60,619 bases of DNA. Origin: Nocardia jiangxiensis NBRC 101359 (GTDB taxonomy: Bacteria; Actinomycetota; Actinomycetes; Mycobacteriales; Mycobacteriaceae). Within the stretch, counting starts at the first letter, position 1. Each line of letters starts with the position of its first letter. Below the pieces are notes generated by a model. That model did not search any database. It was given only the letters and a program-made list of their open reading frames with translations, and was not told the origin of the DNA. A program made the position numbers and the translations under genes. Positions 23,632 to 34,358 of the stretch are shown here, one piece after another. Location of the stretch: positions 1 through 60,619 of the forward strand of contig NZ_BAGB01000032.1 in assembly GCF_000308615.1 (NCBI RefSeq), given 5' to 3'.

Positions 23632-24945
23632 TCAGTCCGGCATTACCTGTCCGCGGGTCTCCGGGGCCAGCCCGACCAGGCCGATGCCGATCAGGAAGAC
23701 GATCGCGGTCGCGCTCAGCGGGATGGCCAGGGACCCGCTCGCGTGGATGCCGTAGCCGATGAGAAATGTTCCCGCGGCGGCGAACCAGCGCGACAGCGTC
23801 GTGGTGAACGCGAATGCGGTGGCGCGCATCCGGGTCGGATACTGTTCGGGCAGCCAGATGGTGAAGATCGCGAAATTGGCCCCGCCGAGCCCGAGCACCG
23901 GCAGGAAGACGAAGGTCAGCACGATCGAATGCGCCGGATAGGCGATTCCGTAGACCCCGACCGCGCCGATGGCCATCAGTACGAACAGTCCGGCCAGGGT
24001 GGCGCGTCGCCCGAATCGGTCCGCCAGACGCGGAATCACCACACAGCCCACGATCGTGAACGCGGCCACCGTCATCGAGGAGATCCCGGCCAGCCGCACC
24101 GTCGCGGAGGATCCGTATCCCGCGTGGTGCGCCAGATCGGTGACGGTGGTGGGCACGTAGGTCGATCCGGCCCACAGCCCGATCACGCAGACCACCAGCA
24201 GGGCCAGATTGCCCAGGGTGCGGGCCCGATAGGGCGGGGTCAGCACGTCGATGACCGGCTGCCAGAAGGATTTTCGCTCCTGTTCGGCCGAATTCTGTTG
24301 CCAGCGTTCCGGTTCGGGCGTGGTGCGACGAATGATGAAGACCGCCAGCGCCGGAATTCCGCCGATCAGGAACATCCCTCGCCAGCCCAGTTGCGGCCCG
24401 GCCGCGAGATACAGCGCCGAGACGATCAGCACGCCGACATACGCGGCCGAATGCATCAGGCCGCCGAATCGCGCACGCACGCGTTCGGGTAGTACTTCGG
24501 CCAGAAGCGTTCCCGCCATGGCCCATTCGCCGCCGACGCCGACCGCGGCGAGGAATCGGAAGGCGTTCCACTCCCACAGTTCGGTGGCCAGCCCCGCCAG
24601 TGCGGTGAACACGCCGTACATCGCGATGGACGCCGTCATCGCGGGCATCCGGCCGAAGCGGTCGGCGATCGGCCCCCAGATCACCGAACAACCCCAGCCG
24701 AGCAGGAACAGCGCTGCGCTGATCTGGCCGTACCAGCCGATATTCGCGGAGGTCGCGGCGACGCCGGCGCGCGGTAGCAGTTCGGTCATCGTGGGTGCGA
24801 GTACCAAACCGAATACGGTCCAGTTGAAACCGTCCATCGCCCAACCGCCGAACGAGCCCCAGAACGCGCGGCGTTGTGTCGAGGTCAGCGGGGGTGCCGA
24901 GGCGTTGCGGGAGGCGGCCTGTGCGGGATCGTCGTCGATCGTCAC
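23632..24945 (-). CDS. MFS transporter (organic acid / aromatic acid type)
   Basis: 437 residues from GTG 24945. Twelve membrane segments in two halves. MFS signatures: the loop 2-3 motif WGPIADRFGRMPAM, its second-half copy IPRLADRFGRRATLAG, RFLAAVGVGGEWAMAGTLLAEVLPERVRARFGG (typical of sialate/4-hydroxybenzoate/sugar-type MFS porters) and a mirrored LPEQYPTRMRATAFAF. A 25-residue cytoplasmic N-terminus is rich in Asp/Ala/Ser. Lies convergent with argR (32 bases) and divergent from the PanE-like gene; a palindrome at 24994-25007 may control it. Substrate not determinable from sequence. Confidence 0.88.
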   Translation of the reverse strand: MTIDDDPAQAASRNASAPPLTSTQRRAFWGSFGGWAMDGFNWTVFGLVLAPTMTELLPRAGVAATSANIGWYGQISAALFLLGWGCSVIWGPIADRFGRMPAMTASIAMYGVFTALAGLATELWEWNAFRFLAAVGVGGEWAMAGTLLAEVLPERVRARFGGLMHSAAYVGVLIVSALYLAAGPQLGWRGMFLIGGIPALAVFIIRRTTPEPERWQQNSAEQERKSFWQPVIDVLTPPYRARTLGNLALLVVCVIGLWAGSTYVPTTVTDLAHHAGYGSSATVRLAGISSMTVAAFTIVGCVVIPRLADRFGRRATLAGLFVLMAIGAVGVYGIAYPAHSIVLTFVFLPVLGLGGANFAIFTIWLPEQYPTRMRATAFAFTTTLSRWFAAAGTFLIGYGIHASGSLAIPLSATAIVFLIGIGLVGLAPETRGQVMPD

Positions 24946-24993
24946 GGTGTAACTCGTTTCCAGGTGCTGCCGTACCGCGGTCCGCCGCGGTGA

Positions 24994-25007
24994 TGTGATC
25001 GTTCACA
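24994..25007. promoter_or_regulatory. TGTGA-N4-TCACA palindrome
   Basis: Perfect 5-bp arms around four bases, 49 bases upstream of the MFS start. It resembles a GntR- or Crp-type half-site pair, but the spacer is two bases shorter than the classical Crp spacing. Probably an operator for the transporter gene; the cognate regulator is unknown. Confidence 0.4.
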
Positions 25008-25124
25008 CACTAACCGGAGGCATCCGGGTTCCGCAGGACTCCGGACGAGCGGATACCGGCCGGACTCGCCGCGTGCCCGCTGCGGCGGTCTCTCGAACGT
25101 GAAATCCGTTACCTGCGGTACCAA

Positions 25125-25153
25125 TTGAATGCTTGGCCGGTCGGCGATAGTGT
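25125..25153 (+). promoter_or_regulatory. promoter of the PanE-like gene
   Basis: -35 TTGAAT (25125-25130), 17-base spacer, -10 TAGTGT (25148-25153), giving a leader of about 45 bases before GTG 25206. Confidence 0.5.
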
Positions 25154-25205
25154 ATGCGGACGCATGAATCACGTGCGGTTGTCGACGATGTGGAGGCCCT
25201 GACTC

Positions 25206-26135
25206 GTGCGCATTACGGTATTCGGGGCGGGTGGAATCGGACTGTACTTCGCCGGGATGCTGGCGCGCGCCGGTCATCAGGTGACAGTGGTCGGGCGGCA
25301 GGAGACCGTCGAGGCCGCGGCGGCCGGTCCGCTGCTGGTTTCGCGTGCGGGAGAAGAGAGTTCGATACCCGACGTCCAGGTGGTCACCGAGTTGCGGCCC
25401 GGTGGTGATCCGGCGGACCTGGTGATCGTCGCGGTGAAGGCGTGGCAGGTTCGCGACGTCGCCGAGGCGCTGGAACCAGTCGTCGGCCCGGAGACCACGA
25501 TCCTGCCGTTGCAGAACGGGGTCGAGGCGGCGAGTGATCTGGCCGCGGTGCTGGGCGTCGAGCGCGTCCTGGGTTGTACCTGCGTGGTGATCGCCGAACG
25601 TGTCGAACCCTGGTCGGTGCGTTGCCTGGGCGCGCATGCCGCGGTGGAAATCGGTGCGCTGACACCGGATTCGGCCGAACGTGTCGAAGCGGTGGTCGAG
25701 GCGCTGACCCCGGCCGGTATCGCGGTCACCCGCACGAACGACATCGAAGCCACGCTGTGGCGCAAGCTGATGCTGATCTCCTCCTACGGCGGGGTCGGTG
25801 CGCTGGCGCGCCAGCCGGTCGGAGTCGTGTCCACCGAACCCGAGACCGTCGCGCTGGTGCGTGCGGCGATGGTCGAGGTGCTCGAGGTGGCCCGTGCCCG
25901 GGGGATCGCGCTGGATCGGGACGACGTCGATCGGATGATGAAGGTCTACGCGGGTTTCGGTCCGGAGACCACCGCATCGATGCAGCGTGATCTGGCCGCC
26001 GGCCGCCCGTCGGAACTGCACTACCAGAGTGGCGCTGTCGTCCGGTTCGGCCGGGCCGCGGGTGTCGCCACGCCCATCCACCAGACCATCTACGCCTCGC
26101 AACTGCCCTCGGAGACATCCGTTCGGGAGCACTAG
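25206..26135 (+). CDS. panE: ketopantoate reductase family protein (PanE/ApbA)
   Basis: 309 residues from GTG 25206. N-terminal Rossmann GAGGIGLYFAGMLARAGHQVTVVGR for NADPH, VIVAVKAWQ with the Lys region, ILPLQNGVEA, and a C-terminal helical domain with ATLWRKLMLISSYGGVGAL (conserved Lys and Asn-type position read here as Ser) and TTASMQRDLAAGRPSELHYQSGAVVRFGRAAGVATP, typical of the 2-dehydropantoate 2-reductase fold. These reduce ketopantoate to pantoate, but the family is broad (other 2-keto acids), and actinobacteria have several paralogs, so the biochemical role is uncertain. Confidence 0.8.
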   Translation: MRITVFGAGGIGLYFAGMLARAGHQVTVVGRQETVEAAAAGPLLVSRAGEESSIPDVQVVTELRPGGDPADLVIVAVKAWQVRDVAEALEPVVGPETTILPLQNGVEAASDLAAVLGVERVLGCTCVVIAERVEPWSVRCLGAHAAVEIGALTPDSAERVEAVVEALTPAGIAVTRTNDIEATLWRKLMLISSYGGVGALARQPVGVVSTEPETVALVRAAMVEVLEVARARGIALDRDDVDRMMKVYAGFGPETTASMQRDLAAGRPSELHYQSGAVVRFGRAAGVATPIHQTIYASQLPSETSVREH

Positions 26136-26206
26136 CCGGGGTCTGTCGATCGGGCGCATCCGGGACCACACTGGACATGGTCGCCCGATACGAGGAGGAA
26201 CATAGC

Positions 26207-26401
26207 GTGCGCCGTGTGATCAGTGTGGTGGTTGGTGTCGTGCTGTGCCTGCTCGGGGCGCTGTGGATCGGGCAGGGCACCGGTAACGTCCAGGGCTCGC
26301 CGATGACCGGCCACTCCCAGTGGACGTACCTGGGTGCGGTTCTCATCGTGGTCGGAGTCGTGGCGATCGTCTCGGCGGCTTATCGACGCCGAAAGCGCTG
26401 A
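26207..26401 (+). CDS. small two-pass membrane protein, 64 aa
   Basis: GTG 26207 chosen because GAGGAGGAA (26192-26200) sits seven bases upstream; a GTG/ATG-type start at 26177 would put that site inside the gene. Two hydrophobic helices (about 4-22, ISVVVGVVLCLLGALWIG, and 42-58, YLGAVLIVVGVVAIVSAAY) joined by a Gly/Gln-rich loop, and a basic RRRKR tail. No family recognised; similar small proteins are common in actinobacteria. Confidence 0.7.
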   Translation: MRRVISVVVGVVLCLLGALWIGQGTGNVQGSPMTGHSQWTYLGAVLIVVGVVAIVSAAYRRRKR

Positions 26402-26458
26402 CCCGCGCGGAGGCGCAGTGGCCCGGCGGCCGGTTCGGCTGCCGGACCACGGTGAGTG

Positions 26459-26614
26459 CTAGGCGAGCGGGTACTGCCCCGGCGGAACCCCGCCGCCACC
26501 GCCGCCGTTCATGCCCGAATTCAACAGGTCCCCGATGATCTGTATGACGGCCTGTCCCAGGGACAGCACGTCCCCGCCGATCAACTCGAAGAAACTCCCG
26601 ATTCCCGAAAACAT
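26459..26614 (-). CDS. small amphipathic-helix peptide, 51 aa
   Basis: ATG 26614 preceded by AGAAGGG at a spacing of about eight. The frame is open further upstream to 26716, but that part lacks coding character. The product starts MFSGIGSFFELIGGDVLS and continues as a hydrophobic/acidic helix (LGQAVIQIIGDLLNSG), then a poly-Gly run and PPGQYPLA. It has no signal peptide. Helix character and size recall small secreted channel-forming or surfactant-like peptides of corynebacteria, but there is no direct homology I can claim. Confidence 0.5.
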   Translation of the reverse strand: MFSGIGSFFELIGGDVLSLGQAVIQIIGDLLNSGMNGGGGGGVPPGQYPLA

Positions 26615-26786
26615 CTGGACCGCCCTTCTGCCGCCCGGACTGCTGGTCCCTCCAGGCTCGCACACGCGTCCGGTCGACGCGGCAATCTCGTTGGGACGCA
26701 TCGGGGTTTGCGGCAAATTGTCCGGATCAGCCGGAGTGTCGCCGACCGTGTCGGCATCCTGTCGCCCGTTTCACTCCCCCCCGGGT

Positions 26787-26818
26787 ATGAATGGGCTTGC
26801 ATCGTCATGCATAATCAT
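26787..26818 (+). promoter_or_regulatory. argG promoter with ARG box
   Basis: -35 ATGAAT (26787-26792), 17 bases, -10 CATAAT (26810-26815); the ARG-box-like TTGCATCGTCATGCATAATC occupies 26797-26816. Nearly identical to the argC block. Transcription should begin close to 26821, leaving a leader of about 90 bases before the ATG of argG, unlike argC, which looks leaderless. Confidence 0.7.
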
Positions 26819-26910
26819 TTGTGCGTGGTGCGGGCCGCCTGGGGAGTGGGGTGGGAGCGCCGCGGGCGCACAGACTTGGATACGCACGAATTACTCGAGG
26901 AGTTACAGAC

Positions 26911-28113
26911 ATGGCCGATCGCGTCGTACTCGCCTACTCCGGCGGGCTGGACACCTCCGTCGCCATCAGCTGGATCGGCAAGGAGACCGGGGCCGAGGTC
27001 GTCGCGGTCGCGATCGACCTGGGGCAGGGCGGCGAGGATATGAACGTCGTGCGCCAGCGCGCGCTGGACTGCGGCGCCGTCGAAGCGGTCGTGGTGGACG
27101 CGCGCGACGAGTTCGCCGACGACTACTGCCTGCCCACCGTGCAGGCCAACGCCCTCTACCAGGGCCAGTATCCGCTCGTCTCGGCGATCAGCCGCCCGCT
27201 GATCGTCAAGCACCTGGTGGAGGCCGCGAAGTTCCACGGTGCCAGCACCGTCGCGCACGGCTGCACCGGTAAGGGCAACGACCAGGTCCGCTTCGAGGTC
27301 GGCATCGGCGCCCTGGCCCCCGATCTGAACGTCATCGCCCCGGTCCGCGACTACGCCTGGACCCGGGAGAAGGCCATCGCCTTCGCCGAGGAGAACAAGC
27401 TCCCGATCAACGTCACCAAGAAGTCGCCGTTCTCCATCGACCAGAACGTCTGGGGTCGTGCGGTCGAGACCGGCTTCCTCGAGGATCTGTGGAACGCCCC
27501 GACCAAGGACGTCTACGACTACACCGTCGATCCGACCATCAACTTCGAGGCCCCCGACGAGCTGGTCGTCAGCTTCGACAAGGGTGTGCCCGTGGCCATC
27601 GACGGCCGCCAGGTCACCGTGCTCGAGGCGATCGTGGAGCTGAACCGGCGCGCGGGCCGCCAGGGCGTGGGCCGCCTCGACATGGTCGAGGACCGGCTGG
27701 TCGGCATCAAGAGCCGCGAGATCTACGAGGCTCCGGGCGCGATCGCGCTGATCACCGCGCATCAGGCGCTGGAGAACGTCACCCTGGAGCGCGAGCTGGG
27801 CCGGTACAAGCGGCAGGTCGAGCAGCGCTGGGGCGAGCTGGCCTACGACGGCCTGTGGTACTCCCCGCTCAAGCGGGCCCTGGACGCGTTCGTGCGGGAC
27901 ACCCAGGAGCATGTCACCGGCGATATCCGCATGGTGCTGCACGGCGGCAACGTCGTGGTGAACGGCCGCCGCAGCGAGGAGTCGCTGTACGACTTCAACC
28001 TGGCCACCTACGACGAGGGCGATTCCTTCGACCAGTCGCTGGCCAAGGGGTTCGTGCAGATCCACGGCCTGTCCTCCAAGGTCGCCGCGCGCCGGGATCT
28101 GTTCAAGAAGTAA
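26911..28113 (+). CDS. argG: argininosuccinate synthase
   Basis: 400 residues from ATG 26911, with GAGGAG at 26897-26902. The frame also opens at GTG 26821, giving a 30-residue nonfamily extension. ATP-dependent condensation of citrulline and aspartate. Signatures: PP-loop [11 protein letters not shown] at residues 8-18, [26 protein letters not shown], and [35 protein letters not shown]. Type and length are normal. It is detached from argCJBDFR by the MFS and panE-like genes (in mycobacteria argR and argG adjoin), but keeps its own ARG box. Confidence 0.97.
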   Translation: MADRVVLAYSGGLDTSVAISWIGKETGAEVVAVAIDLGQGGEDMNVVRQRALDCGAVEAVVVDARDEFADDYCLPTVQANALYQGQYPLVSAISRPLIVKHLVEAAKFHGASTVAHGCTGKGNDQVRFEVGIGALAPDLNVIAPVRDYAWTREKAIAFAEENKLPINVTKKSPFSIDQNVWGRAVETGFLEDLWNAPTKDVYDYTVDPTINFEAPDELVVSFDKGVPVAIDGRQVTVLEAIVELNRRAGRQGVGRLDMVEDRLVGIKSREIYEAPGAIALITAHQALENVTLERELGRYKRQVEQRWGELAYDGLWYSPLKRALDAFVRDTQEHVTGDIRMVLHGGNVVVNGRRSEESLYDFNLATYDEGDSFDQSLAKGFVQIHGLSSKVAARRDLFKK

Positions 28114-28303
28114 CGGCTCGGCCCCGGCGGCGTCCCCAGGAAGCAGGAGTAGCCTGCGATCGGCCGGGTGATCTCGCCCGGCCGTCGCGCGAGGCGGAAT
28201 TCGTGTGTCGCGACGGTGACCGGCCGCGGACGCGTGTTCGCTGCCGGGTGTCGCGCTCGCGAGGCGGTTTTCGCGCGAAAGGGTTGGCCGACAGGAGGAT
28301 CCG

Positions 28304-30665
<2,362 letters not shown>

Positions 30666-30823
30666 GGCTCGGGTGTCGTCGGGTCCACCCAGTGGAAGGT
30701 TCCGCGCCGCAGACTCGATGAGTGAGGCTCGCGGGGCGCGGCCGGCAGCGGTCGACGTACTGTGGCTGTGACGAAGGGAGCAGCCGTGGTTGTCGAGCTG
30801 TGTGTCGGCCGGGGCGCCGGGGT

Positions 30824-31426
30824 ATGACGAATTCTGCTGTCGCCGATCGGATTCGCGGCAACATGGCCGGATTCACCCGGATCGCCGCCACGGGTGGGCG
30901 CGCCGCGGCCGTGGTGATCTGCGTCGTGGACGATCCCGACGAGCCGCACGCACTGCTGATCCGGCGGGCGTATCGCGGGATGAACAGTGGTCAGTGGGCA
31001 TTTCCCGGCGGCAAGATCGAGCCCGGTGAGCGTGCGGTGGCGGCCGGGCTGCGGGAGGTTCGGGAGGAGATCGGCCTGGACCTGGCCGAGTCCGATGTGG
31101 TCGGTGTGCTGGATGATTTCGTCACCGACTCCGGATTCGTGATGACCCCGTTCATCGCGGTGACTGCCGCACCCGCGCGGCTGGATCCCAACCCCGACGA
31201 GGTCGATTCGGTTCATGATGTCACCCTGGAACGCCTGGTCGGCGACGATCTGCCGGGCTGGACGACGACCCCGGCCGGGGTGCGGCTGCTGAATATGCCG
31301 CTGCGCGAGCGGATGCGGATCCACGCTCCCACCGGTGCGATCCTCTACCAGTTCCGCGAGGTGGCCCTGCTGGGTCGGCACACCCGCGTCCGTGATCTGC
31401 AGCAGCCCGAATTCACCCGCGAATGA
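30824..31426 (+). CDS. Nudix hydrolase
   Basis: 200 residues from ATG 30824; the frame is open from 30722, but the extra residues look noncoding. Nudix box GGKIEPGERAVAAGLREVREEIG complete (GX5EX7REUXEEXGU) at about residues 66-88, WAFPGGKIE before it, and VMTPFIAV after. This is like the CoA-diphosphatase/NudL branch (LLIRRAYRGMNSGQWAFPGGKIEPGE); substrate not assignable. Overlaps nothing; the next gene starts 10 bases after its stop, suggesting a small operon. Confidence 0.85.
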   Translation: MTNSAVADRIRGNMAGFTRIAATGGRAAAVVICVVDDPDEPHALLIRRAYRGMNSGQWAFPGGKIEPGERAVAAGLREVREEIGLDLAESDVVGVLDDFVTDSGFVMTPFIAVTAAPARLDPNPDEVDSVHDVTLERLVGDDLPGWTTTPAGVRLLNMPLRERMRIHAPTGAILYQFREVALLGRHTRVRDLQQPEFTRE

Positions 31427-31435
31427 GGGCTTTTC

Positions 31436-31966
31436 GTGCCTGACTACCGCGGTCCCTGCCGGATCACCGTCACCTCGGTCGAGGCCCTGTGGCCGCAGCG
31501 CGTGGCGGTCCGGGTCGGCGACCAGAGCCACACCTATGCGGCCGTGCTCCCGGGTACGCCGGGTGCGTCCTGCGGGATCGACGAGGAGAGTTGGGAGTTA
31601 CTGCTACAGCATTGGGTCGACGGCTCGTGGCGGTCGAATATTCGCCTCATCATCGATGATTGGATCACCGACGGCAATGTCGAGCGTCAGGTGATTCACA
31701 GCAAGGATCACGACTGGCCGGAGGATCGCGCCGAACGCAATCTCGTGGTCACCCTGGAACGCGATATCGAGGTGGACCGGAGCCGCGACCGGGACCGCCC
31801 GACGGCCGCCCCCCGCGCCTCGGTCACCGCGTCCGATCAGCAATCGCCGCAACAGTATTCGTCCCCCCTGCGCGCGGCGTCGGCCGCCCACCGCGCCACC
31901 CCGCGGCACACCGGCCCCGTCGTGCGCCCGACCCGCTCCGACCCGGCCGCCGGAACCGGCAGGTGA
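31436..31966 (+). CDS. hypothetical protein
   Basis: 176 residues from GTG 31436. N-terminal 100 residues have a mixed alpha/beta composition (WELLLQHWVDGSWRSNIRLIIDDWIT), the last 70 are Arg/Pro/Ser-rich, probably unstructured. No signal peptide, no recognised motif. Ten bases after the Nudix gene, so possibly co-transcribed with it. The disordered tail could be the result of a weakly constrained terminus. Confidence 0.55.
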   Translation: MPDYRGPCRITVTSVEALWPQRVAVRVGDQSHTYAAVLPGTPGASCGIDEESWELLLQHWVDGSWRSNIRLIIDDWITDGNVERQVIHSKDHDWPEDRAERNLVVTLERDIEVDRSRDRDRPTAAPRASVTASDQQSPQQYSSPLRAASAAHRATPRHTGPVVRPTRSDPAAGTGR

Positions 31967-32024
31967 GGCGCGGATCCGAGGCGGTCGAAATTCACTCGCC
32001 GATGATCCCGGATATCCTCCGCCA

Positions 32025-32348
32025 ATGACGTTTCTGCTGCTCGCGCTCGCGATCGTGTCCGAGGTCTCGGCGACGGTATCGCTCAAACTGTCCGAGGGCT
32101 TCACCCGCCTGGCGCCCTCGATCGTCGTCGTCATCGGATACCTGGCCGCCTTCTTCTTCCTCTCCCAGGCCCTGAAACGCGGCATGTCCATCGCCGTCGC
32201 CTACGGCATCTGGTCCGCCATAGGCGTCGCAGCAGTAGCCGCCATCGGCGCAATGTTCCTCCGCGAAACCCTGAGCCTGATCCAACTGGGCGGAATAGCC
32301 CTGGTAATCCTCGGCGTCCTGGCCCTGGAGCTGGGCCGCGCCAACTGA
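32025..32348 (+). CDS. small multidrug resistance (SMR) family transporter
   Basis: 107 residues, four membrane helices, standard SMR length. The essential membrane Glu is present in ALAIVSEVSATVSLKLSEGF (Glu 13), with the AYGIWSAIG and LGVLALELG segments of EmrE/QacE-like pumps. These exchange protons for quaternary ammonium and other hydrophobic cations as antiparallel dimers. No paired SMR gene follows. Confidence 0.9.
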   Translation: MTFLLLALAIVSEVSATVSLKLSEGFTRLAPSIVVVIGYLAAFFFLSQALKRGMSIAVAYGIWSAIGVAAVAAIGAMFLRETLSLIQLGGIALVILGVLALELGRAN

Positions 32349-32356
32349 CCCGCCCT

Positions 32357-32431
32357 GTGCTGGAACGGATTGCGGAGGCGTTGGGGATTCGGTTGAGTGT
32401 CGAGTTTCGGCCGTTGCGGGAGGTCGGGTAG
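32357..32431 (+). pseudogene. C-terminal remnant of an HTH (XRE-type) antitoxin-like gene
   Basis: A short in-frame stretch reading VLERIAEALGIRLSVEFRP and LREVG, then a stop. This is how the last helix and tail of many XRE-type antitoxins look (…RPTLxTLERIAEALGxxLxVxF…); the codon just before it also spells LTRP. The rest of the gene is absent: upstream is the SMR stop. Probably a decayed toxin-antitoxin partner. Confidence 0.35.
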
Positions 32432-32549
32432 GTTCCGGTCGGTTACGCGATGCAATCTTCGTGATTCGGGCGTGGGTGGGGGTGGTGAGCGTTAACATCG
32501 GGCGGACGGGCCGGGTGGCCGGTCGGTCGATGTCGACGAGGTGATCGCC

Positions 32550-33311
32550 ATGCCTTCCGTGGTGCTGGAGGCCGAGGGGCTGGTCAAACGCTATGGCGGC
32601 GTGGAGGCGTTGCGCGGGGCCAACTTTCAGGTGCGGGCGGGGGAGGTCGTCGCACTGATCGGGGACAACGGGGCGGGGAAATCCACGCTGGTGAAATGCC
32701 TTTCGGGTGCGGAGCAGCCCGACGGCGGGCGCATTCTGCTCGACGGTGAGCCGGTGCGGATGGGATCGCCGGTCGCGGCCCGCCGGTTGGGGGTGGAGAC
32801 CGTCTATCAGGATCTCGCCGTCGCTCCCGATCTGGATCCGGCGGCGAATCTGTTCCTGGGACGCGAGCTGTTCCGGCGCGGGATTCGCGGGCGGATCGGG
32901 ATGCTCGATCGCAAGACCATGAAAACGCAGGCAGCCGAACACTTTCGGCGTCTCGGAGTGACCCTGCCCCGGGACGACGTGCCGATCGGGGCGCTCTCGG
33001 GAGGTCAGCGGCAGACCGTCGCGGTGGCGCGGGCGGTGATGTGGGCCAGCAAGGTGGTGTTCATGGACGAGCCGACCGCCGCACTGGGCGTGGTGCAGCG
33101 CGAACGCGTGCTCGAGGTCATCGGCCGGGTGCGTGATCAGGGCATCGCGGTCGTGCTGATCAGTCACAACATGCCCGAGGTGCTGTCGGTCGCCGACCGG
33201 ATCGAGGTGCTGCGGCTGGGCCGCCGCGTGGCGCGGTTCGACTCCGAGGCCACCCTCGGACAACTGGTCGGCGCGATGACCGGGGCATTGAACACCGAGG
33301 ACGCGGCATGA
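32550..33311 (+). CDS. sugar ABC transporter ATP-binding protein
   Basis: 253 residues from ATG 32550 (GAGGTG at 32538-32543); GTG 32541 is alternative. One ABC domain: Walker A GDNGAGKST, Q-loop TVYQDLAVAPDLD, signature LSGGQRQ, Walker B VVFMDEPTAALG, His-loop LISHN. Like the single-domain FrcA/XylG-type ATPases of the ribose/fructose/xylose importer group. Begins the three-gene operon with the permease (overlap by 4 bases) and the binding protein. Works as a homodimer on the inner face of the membrane. Confidence 0.93.
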   Translation: MPSVVLEAEGLVKRYGGVEALRGANFQVRAGEVVALIGDNGAGKSTLVKCLSGAEQPDGGRILLDGEPVRMGSPVAARRLGVETVYQDLAVAPDLDPAANLFLGRELFRRGIRGRIGMLDRKTMKTQAAEHFRRLGVTLPRDDVPIGALSGGQRQTVAVARAVMWASKVVFMDEPTAALGVVQRERVLEVIGRVRDQGIAVVLISHNMPEVLSVADRIEVLRLGRRVARFDSEATLGQLVGAMTGALNTEDAA

Positions 33312-34330
33312 CAGTGGAGACCGCGGAGCTTCCCGAACGCAGGCTGTGGCAGCGCATTTCGGGTGTCAGCACGGTGTGGATCGGCCTGGTGCTGATCGTG
33401 CTGTACGTGGCGTTCAGCATCGCCCGGCCCGATGCGTTCCCCACCCGGTTCACCCTGCAGACCCTGCTGATCGAGACCTCGGTGCTGCTGGTGCTCTCGA
33501 TCGGGATGACCTTCGTGATCATCACCGCGGGCATCGACCTGTCGGTCGGCATGGTGCTGATCTTCTCCGGAGTCCTGGGTTCGAAGACCATGGAGTGGCT
33601 CAGTCCGGGGCAGGACGCGAGCCATGCCGGCTGGGGGATCATCGCGGCCGGATTCGTGATCTCCCTTGCCGGGGGCGCACTCTGGGGTCTGATCAACGGG
33701 GTTCTGGTGGCGCGGGCCAAGATTCCGCCGCTGATCGTCACCCTTGGTTCCTTCGGTGCGGCCCTCGGCGCGGCCCAGCTCATCACCGGCGGCGTGGACA
33801 CCCGCACCGTGCCCGAGAATCTGCGCGACTCACTGGGTTTCGGCACCCTGCTCGGCGGCGTGCCGGATCTGGTGCTGGTCGCGCTGGTGGTCACGCTGTT
33901 CGGCGCGTGGCTGCTGCACACCACCCGGTTCGGCCGCTACACCTACGCGATCGGCTCCAATGCCGAGGCCGCGCGACGTTCGGGCATCGGCGTCACGCGG
34001 CATCTGATCCTGGTGTACCTGATGACCGGATTGCTCTCCGGGCTGGCCGGATTCATGAACCTCGCCTACTTCGGCACCACCACCATCGCCGGGCACGGCA
34101 CCGACAATCTGGACGCCATCGCCGGTGTCGTCATCGGCGGCACCAGCCTGTTCGGCGGAACCGGAACGATAGTCGGCACCGTGATCGGCGTATTCATTCC
34201 GTCGGTGCTGCGCAAGGGATTCGTCATCGCCGGAGTGCCGGTGTTCTGGCAGCCGATCGCCGTGAGCATCGTCCTGGTGGCCGCCGTCTGGTTCGACCAG
34301 TTGCGTCGAAAGGCGCGGGATCGCAAGTAA
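33308..34330 (+). CDS. sugar ABC transporter permease
   Basis: 340 residues from ATG 33308 (ATGA overlap with the ATPase). RbsC/FrcC type with about ten membrane segments; LSIGMTFVIITAGIDLSVGMVLIFSG and GLINGVLVARAKIPPLIVTLGSFGAALG, YAIGSNAEAARRSGIGVTRHLILVYLMTG and GTDNLDAIAGVVIGGTSLFGGTGTIVGTVIG are strongly conserved family blocks. Transports a pentose or hexose (not resolvable). Confidence 0.93.
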   Translation: MTVETAELPERRLWQRISGVSTVWIGLVLIVLYVAFSIARPDAFPTRFTLQTLLIETSVLLVLSIGMTFVIITAGIDLSVGMVLIFSGVLGSKTMEWLSPGQDASHAGWGIIAAGFVISLAGGALWGLINGVLVARAKIPPLIVTLGSFGAALGAAQLITGGVDTRTVPENLRDSLGFGTLLGGVPDLVLVALVVTLFGAWLLHTTRFGRYTYAIGSNAEAARRSGIGVTRHLILVYLMTGLLSGLAGFMNLAYFGTTTIAGHGTDNLDAIAGVVIGGTSLFGGTGTIVGTVIGVFIPSVLRKGFVIAGVPVFWQPIAVSIVLVAAVWFDQLRRKARDRK

Positions 34331-34358
34331 CACAGGATGAATGAAGGTGAGGGCGGAG

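Noticed and set aside
26821..26910. GTG 26821 as the argG start
   Set aside because: The 30 extra residues lack family similarity, and ATG 26911 has a good ribosome binding site; it is kept only as a finding.
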